The notes beneath the pieces are model-generated. The model did not search any database. It was not told the origin of the DNA and worked only from the letters and a program-made list of their open reading frames with translations. 5,025 bases of DNA from Thermoflexales bacterium (GTDB taxonomy: Bacteria; Chloroflexota; Anaerolineae; B4-G1; SLSP01). Location of the stretch: contig WFQZ01000055.1 of NCBI GenBank assembly GCA_015486785.1, positions 1 through 5,025 of the forward strand, written 5' to 3'. Below, in pieces: positions 1 through 5,025 of this stretch. Every line of letters starts with the position of its first letter. The first letter of the stretch is position 1. The position numbers and the translations under genes were made by a program.

Positions 1-723
1 ATGGAGAACAAGGGCTTGGAGTACTCGGAGTACGTGACCAAAGAGTCGCTGGCCCAACAGGGCGGCTACGGTATGACGAACAAAGGCCCGCAGCACGATG
101 AAGCCTGGCTCATTTTTATGGATCAGGTCAACAACCAGCTTCCCACCTTTGAGGATAAGGCGGAAGCGTTGCACTACTTCCCGATGTGGCGCACCTGGTT
201 CGGGCTGTGCGGCTTCTGCAAGCTCCCCTGGAACGACGTGGTAGACCCCAAGAACGCGCTCAGCGATGAGCCGCAGAAGATTCCCCATCACGTGGAAAAC
301 TACCGCAAGCTATTCATCGCCGTCACCGGGCGGGAAGCCACCACGGATGACCTCATCACCCAATCGGAGCGGGTGTACAACTTCCAGCGGGTGTTCAACA
401 TCCGCTTGGGGCACGGCCTGCGTGCCGACGACGCGATTCCTTACCGCTCTATGGGGCCGGTGACGGAAGAAGAGTACCTTTCCCGCCAGGAGCGGTACGA
501 TCAACAGTTGCGCGAGTGGCTGGGGCTTGATCCGGAAACGATGACCACGGCGGAAAAGATGGCCGCGCACCGCAAGCACCGCGAGGCGCAGTACGAACAG
601 CTCATTGACGCGGTCTATCAGCGGCGCGGCTGGACGCCCCAAGGCGTGCCCACGCTCGAAAAGCTGCACGCGCTAGGGATTGATTACCCGGAGGTCGTAG
701 CCGTCGTCAAGCGGCATCTGTAG
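1..723 (+). CDS. aor: Aldehyde:ferredoxin oxidoreductase (tungsten AOR family), C-terminal part, 5' end outside window
   Basis: AOR-family enzymes use a tungsten-bispterin centre and a [4Fe-4S] cluster to interconvert aldehydes and carboxylates with ferredoxin, in the cytoplasm. The 240 residues seen match the C-terminal helical domains. WFGLCGFCKLPW (about 66-77) fits the late cysteine motif that gives the fourth cluster ligand; C70 or C73 would be that ligand. ERVYNFQRVFNIRLG (113-127) is the conserved AOR segment, and YQRRGWTPQGVPTLEKL (206-222) is the typical family end. The family is usually about 600 residues long, so the N-terminal pterin-binding domain and the first three cluster cysteines must lie upstream. 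The ATG at base 1 is therefore probably an internal methionine rather than the start. The stop codon abuts the ATG of the ThiS-like gene. Family assignment is confident; the substrate is not known. Confidence 0.92.
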   Translation: MENKGLEYSEYVTKESLAQQGGYGMTNKGPQHDEAWLIFMDQVNNQLPTFEDKAEALHYFPMWRTWFGLCGFCKLPWNDVVDPKNALSDEPQKIPHHVENYRKLFIAVTGREATTDDLITQSERVYNFQRVFNIRLGHGLRADDAIPYRSMGPVTEEEYLSRQERYDQQLREWLGLDPETMTTAEKMAAHRKHREAQYEQLIDAVYQRRGWTPQGVPTLEKLHALGIDYPEVVAVVKRHL

Positions 724-924
724 ATGATCACGGTGAACCAGAAGCATCGGCTCCCGTGGCACGCCGGTATGACCGTCCGCGAGGTGTTGCGCCGGATGCG
801 CTACATCTACCCGCATTTGGTGGTGCGCGTCAACGGCGCGGTGGTGCTGGAAGGGGATTACGACACGTATCCGGTGCCGGACGAGGCCGAAGTAGCCGTC
901 ATTCACCTGATGGCCGGAGGGTGA
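724..924 (+). CDS. ThiS/MoaD-like beta-grasp sulfur carrier protein
   Basis: A 66-residue protein of the ubiquitin-like ThiS/MoaD family. These proteins are adenylated and then thiocarboxylated on a C-terminal Gly-Gly and deliver sulfur to thiamine or to the dithiolene of molybdo/tungstopterin. Visible features are a ThiS-like N-terminus (MITVNQKHRLPW), the helix TVREVLRRM (17-25), the strand VVRVNGAVV (33-41), the acidic turn VPDEAEVAV (51-59) and the terminal HLMAGG. The start ATG follows the aor stop with no gap, and there is no strong Shine-Dalgarno in the end of aor, so translation is probably coupled to aor. Its position suggests it serves AOR cofactor synthesis rather than thiamine synthesis. 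Sequence alone does not separate ThiS from MoaD at this length, so no symbol is given. An intrinsic terminator follows 33 bases after the stop. Confidence 0.85.
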   Translation: MITVNQKHRLPWHAGMTVREVLRRMRYIYPHLVVRVNGAVVLEGDYDTYPVPDEAEVAVIHLMAGG

Positions 925-957
925 GGGTAACTCGCGGAGGCCGCCGAGGGAAAGCCT

Positions 958-1002
958 ACGCAAGGTGCGACGCACATCGGATGTGCGTCGCACCTTTTGC
1001 GT
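958..1002 (+). terminator. Intrinsic terminator of the aor-thiS-like unit
   Basis: A perfect 16-bp stem (962-977 with 981-996) closed by a three-base CGG loop and ending in TTTT (995-998). ACGCA (958-962) can pair again with TGCGT (998-1002) past a small bulge. Each arm contains an odd palindrome (GTGCG-A-CGCAC at 965-975; GTGCG-T-CGCAC at 983-993). It lies just after the operon's last stop codon. On the minus strand the T-run is short, so it looks mainly rightward. Confidence 0.85.
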
Positions 1003-1020
1003 CGCCCCTGTGGAGGAACA

Positions 1021-1196
1021 TGCTTCGGCTTAGCAAGGATCGTGCTTCGGCCTAGCATGGATCGTGCTTCGGCTTAGCAAGGAGCATGCTTCGGCTTAGC
1101 ATGGATCGTGCTTCGGCTTAGCAGGGAGCATGCTTCGGCTTAGCAGGGAGCATGCTTCGGCTTAGCAGGGAGCATGCTTCGGCTTTAGCAGGATGC
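1021..1196. repeat. 22-bp tandem repeat array, 7 full copies plus one degenerate copy
   Basis: Copies start at 1021, 1043, 1065, 1087, 1109, 1131 and 1153. A diverged eighth at 1175-1196 has one extra T and loses a tail base. The unit is a nearly invariant 15-base core, TGCTTCGGCTTAGCA (copy 2 has one T-to-C change), plus a variable 7-base tail. Tails in order are AGGATCG, TGGATCG, AGGAGCA, TGGATCG and then GGGAGCA three times. Copies 5-7 are identical, which suggests recent expansion. GGAGGAACA at 1012-1020 resembles a degenerate tail upstream. The core holds C(TTCG)G, a very stable RNA tetraloop motif, and TGCT/AGCA inverted ends. The period is not a multiple of three, so it is not a coding repeat. 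It lies between convergent genes. Confidence 0.95.
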
Positions 1197-1275
1197 GAGC
1201 ACGGATAGTCAGCGATGCGTCAAGAACGTTAAAGCGAGCTGGGGACGTTGATACACGGCCTTTTGCGTCGGTTTC
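1197..1275. other. Intergenic spacer without recognised gene
   Basis: This stretch lies between the tandem array and the hairpin at the end of rel. I see no open frame with a ribosome site and no RNA gene. CCTTTTGCGTCG at 1259-1270 exactly repeats 993-1004 at the end of the upstream terminator. Confidence 0.6.
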
Positions 1276-1306
1276 AGCCTGGGATTGGAATCCCAGGCTT
1301 ACGCAA
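1263..1306 (-). terminator. Hairpin at the 3' end of rel, possible terminator or REP-like element
   Basis: A perfect inverted repeat, AGCCTGGGATT (1276-1286) and AATCCCAGGCT (1289-1299), separated by GG. It starts at the rel stop codon (1299-1301). An outer pair, TTGCGT (1263-1268) with ACGCAA (1301-1306), can extend it across an internal loop and would include the last rel codons. Read leftward, no U-run follows the stem directly, so it is not a textbook intrinsic terminator. It may protect or end the rel transcript, or be a dispersed palindromic repeat. Confidence 0.6.
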
Positions 1307-3614
1307 TGCGCCGCGTTTCCATCACGTTGGGAATCTGGTCAATCTTCGCCAGGATTTTGACCAAGGTCGCCAGGTCCGGCACCTCAATCGTCAGATAGAG
1401 CGGCATGACGTTGTAGCGATCCTTGTTCCCAGAACGGATCGCGGTCATGTTGATGTTGTTGTTCATCAACACGGTGGAAATATCGTGGAATAGTCCGGCG
1501 CGGTCGTACACGTCCACCCGCACTTGCACGGCAAAGGTCTCTTCGCGGGGCACGCCCCAATCCACCTCAATGAGCCGCTCCCGCTCCTGCTCGTCGGTCA
1601 TAATGCGCAGGATGTTGGGGCACTCGCGTTTGTGGATGGTCACGCCGCGCCCGCGCGTCACAAAGCCCACGATCTCATCGCCGGGCAGCGGATTGCAGCA
1701 CTTCGCCAGATTCGTCAGCAGCCCGCCGGTGCCCCGGATGTTGATGCCGGAGGCCACTTGATGCGCCGTATCCGGCGGCGGTGGCGCGGTCTCCACGACG
1801 TCCTCCAACCGCGCCTCTTTCTCGCGGGCTTCCGCCAACAACCGCTCGTAATCGCCCAAGCGGTTGGCGAGCTTCTCCAACGTCAGATCGCCCACCGCCA
1901 CATCGGCGAACAGGTCGTCCAAGCTCTGGTATCGCTTGCGGAAAATCTCCAACAGTTGGTCGATGGTGTAGGGACTGTTCAACCGTTTGAGCATGCGCTC
2001 CACCATCAGCTTGCCTTGAGTGGCGTTCTCCTCACGGCTCTGACGGCGAAACCATTGGCGGATCTTCTGCCGGGCGCGATGCGTCACCACAAAGCCGGTC
2101 TCGTCATCCAGCCAATCCCGCCCCGGCCCGCCGGTCTTGCTGGTAATGATTTCCACCTGATCGCCGGTGTTCAATTTCGTATCCAGCGACACCCACTTTC
2201 CATTGACCCGCGCCCCCCGGCAGCGATGCCCCACTTCGGTATGCACGTGGTAGGCAAAGTCCACCGGCGTTGCGCCCGCCGGCAGGTCAATAACTTTCCC
2301 TTTGGGCGTGAATACAAAAATCCGATCAGGGAAGAAAGCTGACCGGATTGATTCGATAAACGCGCGGGCGTCCTCGGAATCCTGCGTAATCTCATGCACG
2401 CTCCAACGCATCTGCGAGATTTGCGCCATCATTTGATCGTTCACCGGCGCACTTTGCTCCTTGTAGCGCCAGTGAGCCGCCACGCCGTATTCCGCCACGT
2501 AATCCATCCGCCGCGTGCGCACCTGCACCTCAAACGGCTTGCCATCCTCGCCGATCACGGCGGTGTGCAGGCTTTGATAGCCGTTGGGCTTGGGGTGCGC
2601 GATGTAGTCATCAAACTCGCCCGGCACCGGCGACCACATACTATGCACCACGCTGATCACCAGGTAGCACAAGGCGGCCTCTTTGCGCTGCTGCTCCTGC
2701 CGCGCGGCCTGCAAGGCCTCCTCCGAGGCTTGCTTGAGGGGCACGTCCAGCTCCAAGGGGATCTCCCGCTCCACAATCACGCGGAGGCCCTCCGTATCGT
2801 AGATGTGGGAAAAGGGGACGTGCTTGCGCTGCATCTTGCGGTAGATGCTGTAGATGTGCTTGGGCCGCCCTTTGATCGTCACCGGCAGGCCCTCTTTTTC
2901 CAACGCCCGCCGCAGTTCCCGAATGTGATGCTCCACCCGCTCGTGCCGCTCCACCTTACGCGCCCCCAGGAGCTTCGCCAACGTGTTGTACATCTCCGGA
3001 TTCAGGTAGCGGAAGGACGTATCTTCCAGCTCCGCCTTCCACACCCAAATGCCCAAGCGGTTCGCCAGCGGCGCGAAGATGTCCAGCGTCTCCCGCGCCA
3101 TCCGCCGCTGATTCTTGGGCGGCAACGCGCCCAACGTGCGCATGTTGTGCAGCCGGTCGGCCAGCTTGATGAAGATGATGCGGATATCATCCTCCACCAT
3201 CGCAATGAGCAGCTTGCGCAAACTTTCCAACTCCCGCAAGTCGCGGTCGCGGTCTCGCTCCTGCTTCACCCGCGCCTCGACCTCCTCCAGCTTGGTCACG
3301 CCCTCCACCAGCACCAAAACTTCTTCCCCGAACTGCTCGCGGATGGTCTGGCGGGAGACGTCGCAATCCTCCAACACATCGTGCAGCAGACCGGCGGCGA
3401 TGACCGCCGGCTCAAACTGCATTTCGGCCAAGTAGTAAGCCACCGCCAAGGGGTGCGTGATATACGGCTCGCCGGATTTCCGCTTTTGGCCGCGATGCGC
3501 CTTTTCGGCGAAGACGTAGGCCCGGCGCACCAAATCCCGTGATTCAGTGCCCGCCACTCCTTCGGGGAGCAAATCCAATATGTCGTTGATCTCTACAGAA
3601 TCTTTTTTCACCAT
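1299..3614 (-). CDS. rel: Bifunctional-type (p)ppGpp synthetase/hydrolase, Rel/SpoT family
   Basis: Makes (p)ppGpp from ATP and GTP/GDP and hydrolyses it, setting the stringent response in the cytoplasm. It is 771 residues, normal for long RSH proteins. The HD hydrolase domain (about 25-195) has RKSGEP, H54 in ITHP, H78-D79 with E82-D83 in LLHDVLED, and D153/N157 in LADRLHNM, all intact. The synthetase domain (about 225-385) has GRPKH (249-253), D273, E362 in EVQVRT and GYQSLHT (345-351). TGS follows (about 430-490), then the conserved Cys/His domain (C639, C640, H661, C665) and an ACT domain (about 693-765). Two oddities: the motif at 333-336 is EFDD, as in synthetase-only RelA, not RXKD; and residues 283-315 hold an extra Gln/Glu/Ala-rich helical stretch. 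The ATG start gives the expected N-terminus but has no clear Shine-Dalgarno. It is monocistronic in this window, facing away from the gene at 3897. Confidence 0.98.
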   Translation of the reverse strand: MVKKDSVEINDILDLLPEGVAGTESRDLVRRAYVFAEKAHRGQKRKSGEPYITHPLAVAYYLAEMQFEPAVIAAGLLHDVLEDCDVSRQTIREQFGEEVLVLVEGVTKLEEVEARVKQERDRDRDLRELESLRKLLIAMVEDDIRIIFIKLADRLHNMRTLGALPPKNQRRMARETLDIFAPLANRLGIWVWKAELEDTSFRYLNPEMYNTLAKLLGARKVERHERVEHHIRELRRALEKEGLPVTIKGRPKHIYSIYRKMQRKHVPFSHIYDTEGLRVIVEREIPLELDVPLKQASEEALQAARQEQQRKEAALCYLVISVVHSMWSPVPGEFDDYIAHPKPNGYQSLHTAVIGEDGKPFEVQVRTRRMDYVAEYGVAAHWRYKEQSAPVNDQMMAQISQMRWSVHEITQDSEDARAFIESIRSAFFPDRIFVFTPKGKVIDLPAGATPVDFAYHVHTEVGHRCRGARVNGKWVSLDTKLNTGDQVEIITSKTGGPGRDWLDDETGFVVTHRARQKIRQWFRRQSREENATQGKLMVERMLKRLNSPYTIDQLLEIFRKRYQSLDDLFADVAVGDLTLEKLANRLGDYERLLAEAREKEARLEDVVETAPPPPDTAHQVASGINIRGTGGLLTNLAKCCNPLPGDEIVGFVTRGRGVTIHKRECPNILRIMTDEQERERLIEVDWGVPREETFAVQVRVDVYDRAGLFHDISTVLMNNNINMTAIRSGNKDRYNVMPLYLTIEVPDLATLVKILAKIDQIPNVMETRRIA

Positions 3615-3686
3615 AGCTATATTCTAACCCAGACGTAACGGATCACCACGCGCTCAATACCGGCGTGCTCACGGAAGCCTTAGTTC

Positions 3687-3715
3687 ATTCTAATGAGGGT
3701 TGGGGGAATAGTCAA
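3687..3715 (-). promoter_or_regulatory. Predicted sigma70-like promoter for rel
   Basis: On the minus strand, TTGACT (-35, 3710-3715) and TAGAAT (-10, 3687-3692) are separated by exactly 17 bases. This predicts a start near 3680 and a leader of about 65 nt before the rel ATG. A second TAGAAT lies only six bases before the ATG but has no partner -35, so it is less likely to be used unless a leaderless transcript exists. This is prediction by consensus match only. Confidence 0.65.
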
Positions 3716-3726
3716 TAACGGCGCAC

Positions 3727-3755
3727 TTGCGAAAGTTGCTAAACTCGGTGATAAT
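3727..3755 (+). promoter_or_regulatory. Predicted sigma70-like promoter for the secreted-protein gene
   Basis: TTGCGA (-35, 3727-3732) and GATAAT (-10, 3750-3755) are separated by 17 bases, giving a predicted start near 3762. The -10 matches consensus at five of six positions and the -35 at four of six. The two divergent -35 boxes are only 11 bases apart (3716-3726), so a single bound regulator could affect both genes. Confidence 0.5.
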
Positions 3756-3761
3756 GAGAGC

Positions 3762-3896
3762 GCAGTTCCTCATCTTCCTCCCCCCGTGACGCTGACGGTT
3801 AGAGATGGCGTTCCTTTTCCGGCTTGGGTGACGCGGCGAACCTCGCCCTTGTGCCGGAAAGCTATGAATCACTTCACACAGTTCAGGAGGGTTAAA
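3762..3896 (+). promoter_or_regulatory. Long structured 5' leader of the secreted-protein gene
   Basis: If the predicted promoter is right, the leader is about 135 nt. It contains an 8-bp stem, TTTCCGGC (3816-3823) with GCCGGAAA (3853-3860), enclosing a small hairpin GGCGA (3835-3839) / TCGCC (3843-3847). A weaker pairing of ACGC with GCGT lies upstream. The ribosome site follows 24 bases after the main stem. I recognise no known riboswitch class. It could be a regulatory leader or simple mRNA structure. Confidence 0.4.
3885..3890 (+). promoter_or_regulatory. Ribosome binding site AGGAGG
   Basis: A perfect AGGAGG six bases before the ATG at 3897. It fixes the start of the secreted protein and contrasts with the absence of any such site before rel and the ThiS-like gene. 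Confidence 0.9.
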
Positions 3897-5025
3897 ATGA
3901 AACGCAAACGGATCGCTCAGTTGCTGACACTCGCATTCGTCATTGGCGTGATCGCCGCCTTGTGGCCGGGGGACACCCTGGCGACTCAGATTTTAGCCGA
4001 CGACCCCAGCCCGCCCGCCTCGCCCGTCAAGCTGATCTTCATTCATCACTCGTGCGGCGGCAACTGGCTGGCCGATACCGGCGGCGATAACGACTACGCC
4101 GGCGGATTGGGAAAAGCTCTGATGGACAACAATTACTACGTCAGCGCGACGAACTACGGCTGGGGGCCGGACGACATCGGCGACCGCACCGACATCGGCC
4201 AGTGGTGGGATTGGTTTCGCGGCGAAAACAGCAGCACCATTATGAACGCCGTCTACACCGAAAACGGCCAGAACTTCGGCGACTTTGGCTCCTGGTCGCG
4301 TATGGCTAGCGACCCAGGCGGCGAAAACACGATCATCATGTTCAAATCCTGCTTCCCCAACTCCGGACTCTCCGGCAGCCCCGACGATCCGCCGACGAGC
4401 GGCGACAATCCGCTGCGCGGCCAAGATGCTTGGTCGGAGTATATGACCGTCGCCAACGCCAAAGGCATCTACAACGATCTGTTGGTCTACTTCGCCGCGC
4501 ACCAAGATAAACTCTTCATCGTCGTCACCGCCCCGCCGATGATCGCCGGCGATACAGACGCCACCCAAGCCGCCAACGCCCGCGCCTTCAACGATTGGTT
4601 GGTGAACGGCTGGTTGAATGGCTACGAGCACCACAATGTCGCCGTCTTCGATTTCTACAACGTGCTCACCAGCAACGGCGGCGATGTGGACACCAACGAC
4701 CTGGACGCGGAAACAGGCAACCACCACCGTTGGCGCAACAACGCCATTGAGCACATCCACACAGTGGCCAACAACTACTCCGCCTACGCCGCCGACGGCG
4801 ACAGCCATCCCCACGGGGCCGGCAACCTCAAAGCCACCGCCGAATTTGTCCCCCTGCTCAACGTCTACTACAACCGCTGGCAAGATAGCGGCGGCGCGAC
4901 CTGCACCCCGCTCACCGGCGTGACTATCAACGCGCCGACGGCCGGCTACACCGGCACCCCCTACACCTTCGCCGCGACGATCAGCCCGTCCAATGCCACG
5001 CCACCCATCACCTACACTTGGGTCC
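3897..5025 (+). CDS. Secreted protein, possible SGNH-hydrolase-like domain plus PKD/Ig-like domain, 3' truncated
   Basis: The frame stays open from the ATG to the window edge (376 residues, no stop). The first 34 or so residues form a signal peptide: KRKR, the hydrophobic LLTLAFVIGVIAALW (9-23), and likely cleavage after TLA (29) or ILA (34). The mature part begins VKLIFIHHSCGGNWLAD (44-60), where HHS sits where SGNH esterases carry GDS/GNS, making S52 a candidate nucleophile. TNYGWGPDDIGDRTDI (85-100), FIVVTAPPM (207-215) and GDSHPHGAGN (301-310) follow; the last resembles the SGNH Asp-His block, with D302 and H304. From about 340, GVTINAPTAGYTGTPYTF and ISPSNATPPITYTW look like a PKD/Ig-like module, often repeated in secreted Chloroflexota proteins. 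The role may be extracellular ester or glycan processing, but this is unproven. The start is set by AGGAGG. The C-terminus and any anchor lie outside the window. Confidence 0.88.
   Translation, partial: MKRKRIAQLLTLAFVIGVIAALWPGDTLATQILADDPSPPASPVKLIFIHHSCGGNWLADTGGDNDYAGGLGKALMDNNYYVSATNYGWGPDDIGDRTDIGQWWDWFRGENSSTIMNAVYTENGQNFGDFGSWSRMASDPGGENTIIMFKSCFPNSGLSGSPDDPPTSGDNPLRGQDAWSEYMTVANAKGIYNDLLVYFAAHQDKLFIVVTAPPMIAGDTDATQAANARAFNDWLVNGWLNGYEHHNVAVFDFYNVLTSNGGDVDTNDLDAETGNHHRWRNNAIEHIHTVANNYSAYAADGDSHPHGAGNLKATAEFVPLLNVYYNRWQDSGGATCTPLTGVTINAPTAGYTGTPYTFAATISPSNATPPITYTWV

Noticed and set aside
1..3. ATG at base 1 as the true start of the AOR gene
   Set aside because: The product would lack the whole N-terminal pterin-binding domain and the first cluster cysteines; the gene is more likely cut by the window edge.
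756..1055. Plus-strand frame running through the ThiS-like gene, the terminator and into the repeats
   Set aside because: It is out of frame with a recognisable sulfur-carrier gene and crosses a strong intrinsic terminator.
1021..1196. CRISPR array
   Set aside because: The copies are directly contiguous 22-bp units with no unique spacers and there are no cas genes nearby.
2394..3542. Long plus-strand open frame (382 codons) and several shorter ones opposite rel
   Set aside because: They lie antisense to a gene with clear domain conservation along its whole length; the protein is rich in His/Arg/Leu with no recognisable domain, as expected of a GC-rich shadow frame.
3690..3872. Minus-strand open frame of 60 codons in the divergent region
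   Set aside because: No ribosome site, no recognisable domain, and it overlaps both predicted promoters and the leader hairpin.
3762..3896. Known riboswitch (cyclic di-GMP, cyclic di-AMP, glycine, fluoride types considered)
   Set aside because: The conserved core bases of these classes, as I remember them, are not present; only generic stems can be supported.
3993..4883. Minus-strand open frame of 296 codons
   Set aside because: It is antisense to the secreted-protein gene, which has a signal peptide and a perfect ribosome site. The minus product is a low-complexity Val/Gly/Ala string, typical of a reverse shadow.

Overview
The window looks like a GC-rich bacterial chromosome segment. The combination of a tungsten-type aldehyde:ferredoxin oxidoreductase (AOR) with a ThiS-like partner, a Rel protein, a secreted protein with a PKD/Ig-like tail and abundant intergenic hairpins fits an Anaerolineae-type member of Chloroflexota. 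That placement is an inference from protein flavour, not something the sequence proves.

Layout. Positions 1-924 (+) hold the 3' end of an AOR gene and, directly abutting it, a 66-residue ThiS/MoaD-like sulfur carrier ending in Gly-Gly. A strong intrinsic terminator (958-1002) closes this unit. Positions 1021-1196 hold a 22-bp tandem repeat in the gap between convergent genes. A second hairpin (1276-1299) sits at the 3' end of the next gene, which runs on the minus strand: a full-length (p)ppGpp synthetase/hydrolase, rel (1299-3614). Positions 3615-3896 are a divergent intergenic region. It has two well-spaced sigma70-like promoters back to back, one for rel (-) and one for the rightward gene (+), and a structured leader of about 135 nt for the latter. 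From 3897 to the window edge (+) runs a secreted protein with a possible SGNH-hydrolase-like domain followed by the start of a PKD/Ig-like domain. It is truncated by the window.

How the genes fit together. The AOR and its small carrier form a natural metabolic pair: an aldehyde/carboxylate redox enzyme and a sulfur carrier of the type used to build the dithiolene of its tungstopterin cofactor. Rel is a stand-alone housekeeping stress regulator. The secreted protein shares only the divergent promoter region with rel, so there is no evidence of a functional link.

I see no clear new multi-gene system. The most notable points are: (i) a Rel with every hydrolase residue in place but the EFDD synthetase motif normally associated with synthetase-only RelA, plus an insertion of about 29 residues in the synthetase domain; (ii) the 22-bp tandem array between convergent genes; (iii) the divergent promoter with structured leader; (iv) the unusual HHSCGGNW-type secreted domain.
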